From IMG/VR virus record IMGVR_UViG_3300009508_000001, positions 37,616 to 101,615 of that record: a stretch of DNA of 64,000 bases. One strand, written 5' to 3'. Made by a program: the position numbers and the translations under genes. Numbering within the stretch: the first letter of the stretch is position 1; the number at the start of each line of letters is the position of its first letter. The stretch is from a virus. Shown one piece after another: positions 31,971-43,800 of the stretch. A model generated the notes under the pieces. It was not told the DNA's origin and made no database searches. It was given only the letters and a program-made list of their open reading frames with translations.

Positions 31971-34900
31971 TTAGTTTGACAAAGTTTTTAAGAAATTTAG
32001 AGATTGTTCTGCACTTCTTTCTCCTTGTGCTACATAAGGTACTAGTTTTTTAAACTTAACCCATGATTTTAATTCTCCTTTTCTATCACCAGTTTTATAT
32101 TCTTCAATAGGATCACCTACTAATTGATACAATAATTTACCAGTTTTTTCTAAAGTATTCATAGCTGCAAATGGAGATCTCATTGTTCTCATAAGTTCTA
32201 AAGGATTTGCATACTGACTTAATTCAGATACTTGTCTTCTAAAATTAAAAGCTAATAAATAATATAATTCTTCATTTTCTTCATCATCTTCAGCTAAACC
32301 TTGCATAAGTGCATACCCTGCATACATTAAAGCTATCATTGCTGCTTCTCTTGTAGTTTTATAAATATTAGCACGTTCTTTATCATTAAGATTTTCCCAA
32401 TTAGTTGTCATTATTTCCATATTAAAATTCTTAATTGACTCATAAACTCCTAATTTCATAAATCTTAAGAAACTTGTATATGTACCTTCATCATATTCTT
32501 GTAAAGAATAATCATATTGTTTTTGTTCTTCTGTAAGATTTTCATAATCTTTTTTCCAATGAGCTACACCTTTAAATCTACGTGAGTAAGATGATAACAT
32601 CCATTTTCTAAACATAAATAATAATTTACCATACCAATGTCTTTGTATATGGGATTGTATTTTATTATCATATTGACCATGAAGATCTATAACTTTCTTT
32701 TTAATTAAGTTTTGATGTTGTATCATACCCAAGTCATTAAACTCTGACTCACTAAAACTACTTTTTTTAGCTTTAGAATTAAGTTCTAGTGTAGCTGTAC
32801 TAGTTTTATCATTAGTTTTAACATCAAAAGCTTCATACATAGTCATAGCTTCTTCTTTAGCTACTACTTTACCTTCAGAATTAATATATTGACCTTTAGC
32901 ATTCTTAATTTTAACACTATTAAGTATAGCAAGCATAAGAGTTGATTGAGCATAATGCTCAGACATACTATTCAAACTATGCATAGTACCTTTTTTCATT
33001 AAGGCTCTAAATTTAGTGTTATCTTCTATAAGATTTTTAACTACATTGAAATCACCCATTAAATCAAAATGTTCAATAAGTAAATTAATCTTATTAGTAT
33101 TTTTTAATGCACCAATATCATTTAAACCACCATTAGCAGTCATTTGCTTCCAATACTCTTTTTCAGCAAATCTAAGATCAGCTCTAGTATATGTACCTAT
33201 ACCAACACCTTCTATAAAGTTTTGAACTTTAGCTTGTGTTAAGTTAGGTATTGCAGATAAATAGTTAAGACCAAGAGTTAAATCAGCTGTATAACCTGAT
33301 ATAGAGCTTGATATTGCATTTAAATCCATACCTGCTATCTTATTAGCTGATACTTCTGTAATACCATATAATCTATTCTCAATTATAGATTTAAGTTTCT
33401 TATAAACATTACTTTGATCTCCAGGTGCTATAATTTGATCATGGTCTTTTTTATTAAAACCTGCCCAAGCAGATATTTTTTTAATACCCGATACAATATC
33501 ATATTGTTTTACATCAGCTTCACCTACTACTTCTTGTAACATTATTAAATCAGCTTCTAATTTAGATTTAACTTCAAAATTAGTAGCCATAGTTTCATTC
33601 AATAAAAATATAGTACCTAAATCAAGAGATTGATCTTTAGGTTGAAGAGGAGATCTGTAATGAACAGGTAAAGTATTTTTAGTTTCACCATCCATACTAG
33701 ACATTACTTTAATACCATTATTTAAATCTTGCTCAGTAAGTTGACCATATTCAGTATCATCTTCACGTTTTTTACCTAAATCACCTGTTTTATCTTTAAC
33801 TAATTGTTTAATATTACCAGATAATATCATATCTATATCTGTACGTCTTACAGATGGTAATTTAATAATAACTAAATCATCATTATTTTTTAAAGGTCTA
33901 TTAATTATTGAGTTGATACCTTTAGTTTTTTCATCAGCTCTTATTGCAGATTCTTCTAAAGTTTTTAAATAAGATTTATCTTTGTCATTAAGTTGTTTAT
34001 ATTTAGGATTCAACCATTTACTAATAGGTTTTTGACCTATAATAACTCCAGGAAAACCATTTACTTCACCTTTTATAACAGTTATATTATCAGCTTTCCA
34101 AGTTTTATATTTATTTCTAGCTGCATTATGTTCATCACTATTTTCACCAAATTCTCTAGAAGCTTCATTTATAGCTTTTTTAACTTTATCAAATTCTTCT
34201 ATAAATTCAGGTTTATATTCAGATATTAAATAATAATTACCAGCTTTATCTTGTGATAATAATTTAGAATACCTTGCTTTATTAGTACTACCAGAAGCAT
34301 CATATTCTTTAGTAGCATTAACTATAGTATTTCTAAGATTAATAGAAGCATTTCTAATCTCTGCATCAGCTTTATCTAAAGACAATGAAGATAAATGGAT
34401 AAGTAAATTTGAGATATTTTTCTCATTATCTAGCATAAATTTATAACTAGATATATCTTGAGGTATAATTTCAAGTTGTTCTCTAACTTGATCATATTGT
34501 TGTTGATTAATAATATCAATTTCCTCATCTAATCGTTCTTGAGTATACTGATCTAAAGTTTTATTTACTGGTCTATCTTTCTTATATTCTTTTTTATATT
34601 TATTTTTAGCTTGAGTAATTGGATTAGTATTATAACTAGCAAACTTTTGAGCTAACAAATCTTTACTTAAGTTAGAACTATCATTAATATATCTTTTATA
34701 TCTACCATTTACTTTATCTAATGAATCAGTTATAACATTATATTCATCTCTAGTTAAATTACCTGATTGTTTCATTCTAGATACTATTTTACCAATATCA
34801 TCTACATAATTAAACACAGAAGCATATTGTCTAGATCTGTTTATATAATCATTAGTAAGAGTTTCAGCTTTTAAAGACTCATCTAAACCAAATATAAGAC

Positions 34901-37811
34901 TATCTAATTCTTGTTCTGCAAAGTTTAAATATTCAAGTACAGCATCTTTAGCTTGTTCTTTTTGTAATTTATCTAAAAGTTTCTGTATTTTTTGGTATTT
35001 AGTTTGAGTTTTCTTATCATAACCTTTACTAGATATAGATTTCTTTTTAACAGCTTCTATAGATGAAAGTATTTTATTAATAACATCTTTAACATCTAAT
35101 AATTTATCTTGTAATTCTTTACTAGGTTTATTTTTTTTAGACTTTTCAACTCTTTTTTCTAATATAATACCTTTTTGTAAAGGTGATGTATATCCATTAG
35201 ATTCTTGTTCTATAACTTCTGTGATAGACTCAATAATATCTGTAATATTAGGTGTAGTATTTAAACCTAACATTGATTTAATAAAGTTAATTATTTTAGT
35301 AAAGAAATTACCATTATCTATATTTTTAAGTTCTTCTCTAAATTCATTATTAGTCATTATTTCAGCTATAAATTCAGCTTCATTAGTAAAACCATATAAA
35401 TCACTATCGGTTTTACTTCTATAATAACGTAATGTACTAATGATATTCTCTCTAAATTGACGTTGATTATCATTTTTAGGAGCTTCTAATGCACGAACAG
35501 TCATATCATGAGTTATCTCATGTAATATAGATTCTAATGCATAGTAAACGTTACCTGTACTTAATATATCTTCATTTACACTAATAACTTTAGTATCACT
35601 ATCATATTGAGCATAAGTATCTTCACCAGACTTTAATTTATCTTTAGATACAAACTTAATAGTAGACCTAGTAGTTAATAATGACTTCATAAAAGCTTTA
35701 CCTTCATCATTAATGTCAAGATTAGGGTTATTATAAGCATTTCTTAAAAATAAATTAGATTTTACAGTATCTATAGTACCATTAAATAATATATTTATAA
35801 TATCATCATTATCTTGAGTTGTTTCTTCAATACTTTTATTAATATCTCTTTTAGATATTTTCTTAGGGTTAAATAAAAAACTTTTAACTTCTGGTTTGGA
35901 ATCTTGTCTATTTTGTAATTGAAGTATAAAATTAGTGTTAGCGTCTTCAAGTTTTAATTCAACTTCATTCCATTTATTACCATGTTCATCAGTTACTTCT
36001 TTAACTCTACCTTTATACTTTTTATTTAATATATTAGTGACATTATTTTCATAAAAACCAGCAATACTACTTAATTGAGTTTGACCAGATTCTACATCAG
36101 CAAGTTCTTGTTTAAGAGTTTTAATTTCATTGTTAACTTTTTCTAGTTTATCTTTACCAGAAGTTTGTTCATCATTAGTAACTTGTCTAATAGGTTCAGA
36201 CCAAGTATCTGGATATTCATCTTTGTTTATGTAATCTAAAGCTTCTTGAGATGAGCCAAAAATAAGTTTTTCTTCGCTAGGAGCATAAGGATCTATATTT
36301 TTTATAACCCATTGTTCATTAGTATTACTTATTTTTTCTTTTTGAGATTCTAAATTAGAAATTCTACTTAACTTTTCTCTTTTAAATTCTTCTAAAGTTT
36401 GATGTCCTTCAATCTTAGCAGCAGTATCTCCTTTAGGAAATAATACTTTTTCATAACCTTTTTTAGCGCTATCTTGTATAATAGATTCTATAAAGAAATT
36501 AACCCAGTTATTCTTTTTGTTTAAAAGTTGTAAAAATTTATTATCGTTTTGATTTATATTTAAAGAATCTTTACTATATTCAGGATAACCATCTTCATTT
36601 TGAGTATTTGTTCTAGTATAACCTTGATTCAGTAAGTCAGTTTCTTCATCTTGATCTTCTGCTATTTTTATGGTATATCCTTTTTCAGATGTTAAGCTTT
36701 TTTTATCCCTACCTTTCTGAAATAAATCAGATTGTACTTCTAGTATTCTTCTAGTTTTAGAAGTATCTAAATTTAATCCTTTTTTTCTAACAGCATTAGA
36801 AAATTCATCTAAAGAGGATTCTACACTTTCAGATTGTTTGTTTTTTGGAAATTTTGTAAATTTATTACTAACAGGATTATAAAAATATGTAATATCATCA
36901 ACTGTTATATAACTATGTTGACCTGCTCTATATTCTTTAGGTAGACTAATATCTTTATCATCACTTCTAAACCAACCTATACCATTATCTGTACTAAATT
37001 GAGCGTGTCCTTTAATATTAGGTATGATATCAGGTGTGGTTATTTCATTTTCTGTATAATTAATACCTCCTGGAACTGTTAATCCTTTATAATATTGAGA
37101 TGGGTTTCTTTTAGATTCTTTAAAACTGCTTAAAAAATAATCTTTTGAAATAAAATTACCATTTTTAAAATAATCTTCACTATAATCAGCATTTAATTTT
37201 CTAATATAAATATCATTATTTAATTTAAATTCAAAATGATTATTAGTTGGTATTTGGTCTTTAATATCTACAAAATTTTGAGAAGCAGTATTAACCTCAA
37301 CAACAAAACTATTTTCAGCTAATAAAGATGTAATAATTTCTTCTCTATCCGTAATATTCTTATCTAATATAATTTGCTTTTGAGCTTTAGGTACTTGAAG
37401 TTCTGTTAGAATTTTATTTAAATCCCAATTATTCTTTTTACCTTTAGTAAATACTTGTTTAGCTTTATCACTATTAAGTATATCTACAGCTTTTAATTGA
37501 TAACCTATATTCTTTTCTAAAATATTAGGATTGTTATCATTAAATTCCTGAATAGCTTGAAAAGCTTTTGTATTAGGTATAGCTCTATTAATAAATTGAG
37601 TAGATCGTTTACCTTTTCTTTCTTTAGTATTATCTTCTACATTAAAAAGTGGACCCATATCAACACCTTTAGAATCCTTTGCGTATTTAGTCAAGGATTC
37701 ATTTTCAGTGTTAAAAGCTTCTAATTTTTCAGTAGGTATATTTCTATTTTCTACTATAAGACCTTTCTTTTTGAAATGATCTAATGTTTTCTTTTGTATA
37801 TTACAACTCAT
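31971..37811 (-). CDS. Giant virion/cargo protein with zincin and IQSD-like domains (1946 aa)
   Basis: This giant protein lies directly after the RNA polymerase gene in the usual crAss-like cargo block. A domain around 260-480 (GHAQFSTDNG, then EVQSDLFQKGRD at ~358) resembles the (E)IQSD domain of phage polyvalent proteins. HEITH (764-768) in SILHEITHDM is a zinc-metalloprotease motif. Long helical and coiled-coil stretches fill ~850-1200, and the C-terminal ~500 residues are a helical region (FRKWMLSSYSRRFKG). It is probably packaged and ejected with the polymerase, and the protease may act on virion or host proteins (inference). Confidence 0.75.
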   Translation of the reverse strand: MSCNIQKKTLDHFKKKGLIVENRNIPTEKLEAFNTENESLTKYAKDSKGVDMGPLFNVEDNTKERKGKRSTQFINRAIPNTKAFQAIQEFNDNNPNILEKNIGYQLKAVDILNSDKAKQVFTKGKKNNWDLNKILTELQVPKAQKQIILDKNITDREEIITSLLAENSFVVEVNTASQNFVDIKDQIPTNNHFEFKLNNDIYIRKLNADYSEDYFKNGNFISKDYFLSSFKESKRNPSQYYKGLTVPGGINYTENEITTPDIIPNIKGHAQFSTDNGIGWFRSDDKDISLPKEYRAGQHSYITVDDITYFYNPVSNKFTKFPKNKQSESVESSLDEFSNAVRKKGLNLDTSKTRRILEVQSDLFQKGRDKKSLTSEKGYTIKIAEDQDEETDLLNQGYTRTNTQNEDGYPEYSKDSLNINQNDNKFLQLLNKKNNWVNFFIESIIQDSAKKGYEKVLFPKGDTAAKIEGHQTLEEFKREKLSRISNLESQKEKISNTNEQWVIKNIDPYAPSEEKLIFGSSQEALDYINKDEYPDTWSEPIRQVTNDEQTSGKDKLEKVNNEIKTLKQELADVESGQTQLSSIAGFYENNVTNILNKKYKGRVKEVTDEHGNKWNEVELKLEDANTNFILQLQNRQDSKPEVKSFLFNPKKISKRDINKSIEETTQDNDDIINILFNGTIDTVKSNLFLRNAYNNPNLDINDEGKAFMKSLLTTRSTIKFVSKDKLKSGEDTYAQYDSDTKVISVNEDILSTGNVYYALESILHEITHDMTVRALEAPKNDNQRQFRENIISTLRYYRSKTDSDLYGFTNEAEFIAEIMTNNEFREELKNIDNGNFFTKIINFIKSMLGLNTTPNITDIIESITEVIEQESNGYTSPLQKGIILEKRVEKSKKNKPSKELQDKLLDVKDVINKILSSIEAVKKKSISSKGYDKKTQTKYQKIQKLLDKLQKEQAKDAVLEYLNFAEQELDSLIFGLDESLKAETLTNDYINRSRQYASVFNYVDDIGKIVSRMKQSGNLTRDEYNVITDSLDKVNGRYKRYINDSSNLSKDLLAQKFASYNTNPITQAKNKYKKEYKKDRPVNKTLDQYTQERLDEEIDIINQQQYDQVREQLEIIPQDISSYKFMLDNEKNISNLLIHLSSLSLDKADAEIRNASINLRNTIVNATKEYDASGSTNKARYSKLLSQDKAGNYYLISEYKPEFIEEFDKVKKAINEASREFGENSDEHNAARNKYKTWKADNITVIKGEVNGFPGVIIGQKPISKWLNPKYKQLNDKDKSYLKTLEESAIRADEKTKGINSIINRPLKNNDDLVIIKLPSVRRTDIDMILSGNIKQLVKDKTGDLGKKREDDTEYGQLTEQDLNNGIKVMSSMDGETKNTLPVHYRSPLQPKDQSLDLGTIFLLNETMATNFEVKSKLEADLIMLQEVVGEADVKQYDIVSGIKKISAWAGFNKKDHDQIIAPGDQSNVYKKLKSIIENRLYGITEVSANKIAGMDLNAISSSISGYTADLTLGLNYLSAIPNLTQAKVQNFIEGVGIGTYTRADLRFAEKEYWKQMTANGGLNDIGALKNTNKINLLIEHFDLMGDFNVVKNLIEDNTKFRALMKKGTMHSLNSMSEHYAQSTLMLAILNSVKIKNAKGQYINSEGKVVAKEEAMTMYEAFDVKTNDKTSTATLELNSKAKKSSFSESEFNDLGMIQHQNLIKKKVIDLHGQYDNKIQSHIQRHWYGKLLFMFRKWMLSSYSRRFKGVAHWKKDYENLTEEQKQYDYSLQEYDEGTYTSFLRFMKLGVYESIKNFNMEIMTTNWENLNDKERANIYKTTREAAMIALMYAGYALMQGLAEDDEENEELYYLLAFNFRRQVSELSQYANPLELMRTMRSPFAAMNTLEKTGKLLYQLVGDPIEEYKTGDRKGELKSWVKFKKLVPYVAQGERSAEQSLNFLKTLSN

Positions 37812-37812
37812 A

Positions 37813-40800
37813 TTATTTACAGTCTAATGGTGATTCTTCGTTATTATTATTTACTTCAAGTTCTTTTATATATGTATCTGTACCTATTCTTGGAAATTCA
37901 CTCTTTCCATAAAATAATTCTACGTTACCATCTATAACAGATATTTCAACATCATAAATTTTACCAGATTTTATATTTTCTAATTTTAAAGAATAATCAA
38001 AATTAGCATCTTTACTAACTTCTAAAATTTTAACTTTTGAATCTACAATATCATTCTTTATAGTAAATGATAATGTTACTTCATTACCTACTTTTAAAAT
38101 AGTTTTAGCTTTTTCAACCTGTTTATTTAATAAATCATTATTATCTTCTTGCAAAGATACAACATTTTCTTGAGGTAACAAAATATCTTCAAGATTTTTT
38201 ATATAAATTTTTGGTATTTGATGTTGGTTAAATAAATCTTTATTTATAAATTGTGGTGATTTACTTAAACCATTATATCTTTTATTAGCTAATTTAATAG
38301 CTTGTGGTATATCATTTTGAAATTCACTATTATTTACATCATATTCTCTAATATTTAAGTGAGATTTTTTATTCTTATAACCTGACTTTTCTATAAGTTT
38401 ATATTGAGGATCATTATTAATGTATCCTTGTAACTCATATAACATATTATTTTGACTCTTAAGAAAATTAGGAAACATTGTTTCTTCGTTATTATTATTA
38501 CCTATACCATAAGATCTTACATTAAGTTCATCTTTAGAATTTATTGAAAAACCTGTAACAACACTTAAATTATTTATTACTTCTCTTTGTGGTTTAATTC
38601 TTTTACTAGAAATAACAGGAACTATTTTATTATTCTCATAATTGTTTTTAATAAACTTTGATATAAAATCATCTGAATATTCACCATTTCTAAGTCTAGT
38701 ACTTTGTTCTTTTAAGAAGTTTCTAAAATCATTTTTAATAAAAAACTCATGAGGTATAAAATCTCTAAAATCAATTAAGTTACTATTAAATCCATTCATG
38801 TGATAAGCAGATTTTATAATTTTATTACCTAAAGTTTGGTTTTCCATATATAAGTCTCTAAAAGATCTATATAATTGATCTTTAATATCTTTAGACATAT
38901 TACCAAAGTTAATACCAAAAGACTCTTCATAAAATACTAATGAATCTATAAAGAAATTTCTTTCATCTACATCTTCACTTTGATTAGATTTATAATCAAT
39001 TACATCATTTAGTGTATTAGTAATATATTCTAACTTAGATCCTTCTACTTGTAAAGCAGGAAACCTAGATAGCATATATGTATACATTTCATTTGATACT
39101 AATTTACCTATCTCTTCATCTTTAATAAGACCCATAGAACCTCCAGAAGATGCTGAAGTATTCATAGTAATCTCATTCATTATATCAATTACAGGCTCTG
39201 AAGATAATAAAAATAAATCATCATTATTATCTATAATACCTTTAGAATAACCTAATGTATTTAATAATTGAGTACCTAAAGATGTTAATTTACCATCTCT
39301 AACATATTTACGTAAATGATTATTAATTTCACCATCTTCATTTTCTTTATTAAGAAGTTCTTTAATTTTATTAATAGTTATATTCATATCAATAAAATTC
39401 TTTCCAGCTCCTTCTGTATCAAATCTAGATAAAGATACTGAATCATTTAATTTCTTAGCTTGATCTGAATATTCATCAAATTTAGTTAAAATTCTTAGTT
39501 GATCTATTAAGAAGTCACCATCTCTATCCACTTCAGGATTTAAGATATTACTTTCTAATTGATCATAACTAAATACAGTACCTGTTTTAAATCTAGCTAA
39601 AAATTGACTTACTTCTTTATCTGTAGCATTGTCATTTAATATTCTTCTAGCATAAGATTCTTTAAATACTCTTTTAGATGATTTCCAAGCTTCTTCTTTA
39701 GTAGTAGATTTAGATTCATAATCTTTTACAAACTGAGCTAATTCTTTAATTATAGGTTGCCCTACAAAAGAATTAATATAATAAGGATGTACACCAGCTC
39801 TTACCATCATAAATGCAACACCTGATGTATAAGTATTAAAGTTACCATCATTAATATAAGGATCTTTAGCATTATCTACAAAGGCATTAAGAAATGCTGA
39901 TATAGTATCAGATATTTTAAATTGAGTACCATTAAACTTTTTATTAACAGACTTTAAAGGTTCTGATAAGTTATCACCATTCATAGTATCAAATACTGTC
40001 TCTCCATTAACAATATAACCTACTCCTAAATTATAATTATTAAATTTAAGATTAACTACATGTTTAGATCTGTTATGATCTACTAATTGAGTTGCAGTAA
40101 TACCTACACCAGACTTACCTCCAGCATATATATGTTTAAGTTTAAGTTGAAATATAGGGTTATAAAACTTTAAATTTTCACCACTTTGTTGTGACTTATC
40201 ACCATGTAAATATTTTACATGATTTTTAAGATAATCAAAGTCAATTGGTGTTATTAAATCAGCATAAGTTTTTTCATTTGTTAATACTGACCAATATAAT
40301 TCAAATAGTTCATTTTCTATACCTGCTTGTGTATCATCAGAAGGTTGTACATATTCTAATTTACCATCAACTTCTTTAGAGTTAGGTATCATTACATACA
40401 TCTTATCAATATCAAAGTCACTACCTGTCTTAGTAGGTATTTCAGTGTAACCTACAATAGTATCTCCCATTGTTGGAGGTAATATACCTACTACTTGTAA
40501 AGGATCGTTAGAACTCATCCCTTGATTAGGTATTCTATATCCAATAACTTGTAATAATTTAGGATCTATTCTATCATTAATTTCCTGCATTGTCATTTTT
40601 TCATAACCAGGAATAGCTTTTGCTATAACAGAATGACTTATAAATATTTGACCAGGTTGTACTATACTCTTATTTTCAGCATCTTTGTAAATAAAAGGTG
40701 GTTTTAATGTATCAGGTTCTACTAACCATTTTACACCAACTTCATCAGCAACTATTTGATCTAATCCAAAGTTAGACATTTGTATAAATGATCCACCTGG

Positions 40801-43800
40801 AGATTTAACTTTAACAGCAGCTTTTCTTACTTTAGAAAAGAACATATTATTAAGTTTATCTTTAAGACCAGGTAAAGCTTCTAAAGGCATACCTTTTTGT
40901 ACAGCTTTAATAGTATTTATACTATAATTACCATCTAATACTTCATCTTCAAGAATAGCATAAAATTTATCTTTATCTATAGTATTATTATCATCAAGAC
41001 CTAATTCTATACTTAATTTTTCAATACCTTTATTAGACATTTTAGATAAACTATCATTAAGCCTATCTATCATTTCTAAACCATTTATAACTTCATCTCC
41101 TATAGTATAAGCCCCATTAGGATCTATACTAGAGAATATATTCTTTTGTATCTGAGAACCTATTAATGTAGGTTTCATAAGTTTAGTAGGTAAATCTTGT
41201 TGTAACTTCCATTCATTATTATTTAAAGTAATAGCTTCAAGTTTAGTTTTAACAAGTTTACCATCGTCATTAGTAACTTTATTAGGTGTTTTAGCACCTA
41301 CTTTAATTCCATCAAGTGTAATTGATTCTTGTATGTTTGAACTAATCATAGAATCATACATATTCTGTAAATCACTACCTTTTACTAAAGATGGAAAAAT
41401 AACAGCTTGTGAGTATTTAAGATATGTAGGTGTACCATTTACTACACCAAAATATACACCTTTAAGTGGTTGTGCAGCATATTTAAAATCTTCATAAGAC
41501 AAAGCTTCTTTAGATTTACCTATCATTTTATTATATACACGTTCTCTATTATCATTCCATTTACCAGTACGTTCCATTATAAATTTCCAACGATCTGGAG
41601 TAATCCAAGCTTGAGCATCTGTAGAATTAACATCACCATTATAAAGATTAGTTATTTCAGATATTTCCTTATCAGTTTTACCCACTAATTTAAGAGAACT
41701 CTTAATCTTATCTAAATAAGGTGAAGTAACAACTTGATTTTCAATTACAGCTATATTAAAATGCTTATCACCAGGAGTCATACCTAATCTTAAAGGTAAA
41801 CCATCTGTATATGTAGCGGGAACCCTTTTAAAGAAGTCTACCATATTTTTATACATAGCAGGATCTCCTGTAAATAATTTAGTGTATTCTACATTAGCTA
41901 CAGCTGAATTAAGAGTGTAACTAGAAACTAAGTTGATTACACCTGATTGAGTAAGAGTTCCATCTTTATAAACTCCATATTCATTTAGTACTCTACTATC
42001 AATTCCTGATGGAGCATAAAATACTTGACCTTGTTCATTAATACCTTTTACTAATATTCTTTTAGATACTAATTCATTTATGTTATCTCTAAGCATATTG
42101 TTAAATATCTTAGATATTTCTCTTTTAATTATTTCCTCTTGAGCTTTACTAAAAGAATTAGAATCTAATAGTCTAGGTAATCCTTCATTGTTGTATAAGT
42201 TTAATTCTTTATTTAATTCAGCAGTTATAGTATCTGATGATAATTCTGGAAATAACTGAGATTTAAAAGCATTACCTAAATATTTACCTTCATCATTTGT
42301 AAGTTTACCTTTAGATGTATGATAATGAACAATATAATCTTTTTCTTCTAAAGATTGTAGTTTATTAGCTTCATTACGCATTCTATTATATTCATCTAAA
42401 AAGTAGTTTTTATAAGTAGTTAATACTTCGTCACTATAAATAGCTTCTATTTTACCTTGATTATTAGAACTAACTACTACATCATCCATATACATATTAG
42501 TGGATATTTCATGTCTTGTAGGTTTATCAGCAGGAGTAGAAGTTGAATAAACAGCTTGATAACCTATTTTATTACCTTGCTTATTCTTAATACCTGCTTT
42601 TTCAACTTTATTAATTTCATCAATAAGTTGATCTGTTTCTGATATATCTTTATTAGAAACACCTTCACCAGCTTTACCTTCTTCTTGAAAAGATGTAAAT
42701 AATTGTAATTCAAAAGCTTCTAAGTTTTTATTAGACTCAATAGCTCTTTGATTTTCATCATATTTATAATCACCATTTAAATCTTTTTCTTCACCTAATA
42801 AATGATCTATCCATTTACTATTAGCATTTATAACTTGCTTACGTAAGTTTCTTAAATTATCAGTATTTTGTTTATACTTATTTACAGTATTAGATATATA
42901 AGATGGATTAGAAAAAGCCCAATACATTTTATTATTAGCTAATACATTAGTATCAGTTAAATCTTCGTTATAAAAAGCTTCAGCTTTAGCTAACTCACCA
43001 AAAATAGCACTTTTGTAATTAGTTATTAAATTAAATTTTTTAGTATTAAATCTACTAGTTTTAAGTTTATTTACAGCTAATCTAAGAGAGTTAATAGTAC
43101 TAATTACTGTTTCTATATACTCTGTTTTATTACCATCTAAAGATTGATTATTAAGATTAGATATATAGTACCTAAAAGCATTTTCACTAATATTAACTCC
43201 TATACTATCTAAAATGTTTTCTAAAATTATAGATGTATCAGTAAATTTCTCTGCAAATTCTTCTATTGTTATATTGTTAATATCAAAACTTTTATTTGAT
43301 TTATAAAATTCATCTGCTAATTTCTTTATATCAGTGTCTAGTTTGTCAATAAGATTTTTATCAAAAGCTTTTCTAGTAGTTTCTACTATTTTATTAGCAA
43401 TATTGTTATTCTCATCTAAATATGTAGAATTAACCTCACTAGTTTCTTCAGTTATAAATTTATTATAAAAAGCTTTAGACCAATTATTAAGTATTTGAGT
43501 ATCTACAGTATTTTGATTAGATGAATTAATTACCTTATAAGTTTTAGTACTACTATCCCAAGAACTAACAATAAAGTTATTAAATTTATGAGAAAATGCC
43601 ACTACAAATTCATTAATTTTTGATTCATCTAAACCTTCTAGTAGTTCTAGTAAATCATTATAATAAGGTTTAGATACAGCTAGTTTAACTAACTTATTTT
43701 TCATTAAATCATAAATATCTTCAATACCTGTTAAAGTTTCTTCAGGTACTAAATCAGTAAATTCTTTAAGAAGTTCTTGATGAATAGAATCCATATTCAT

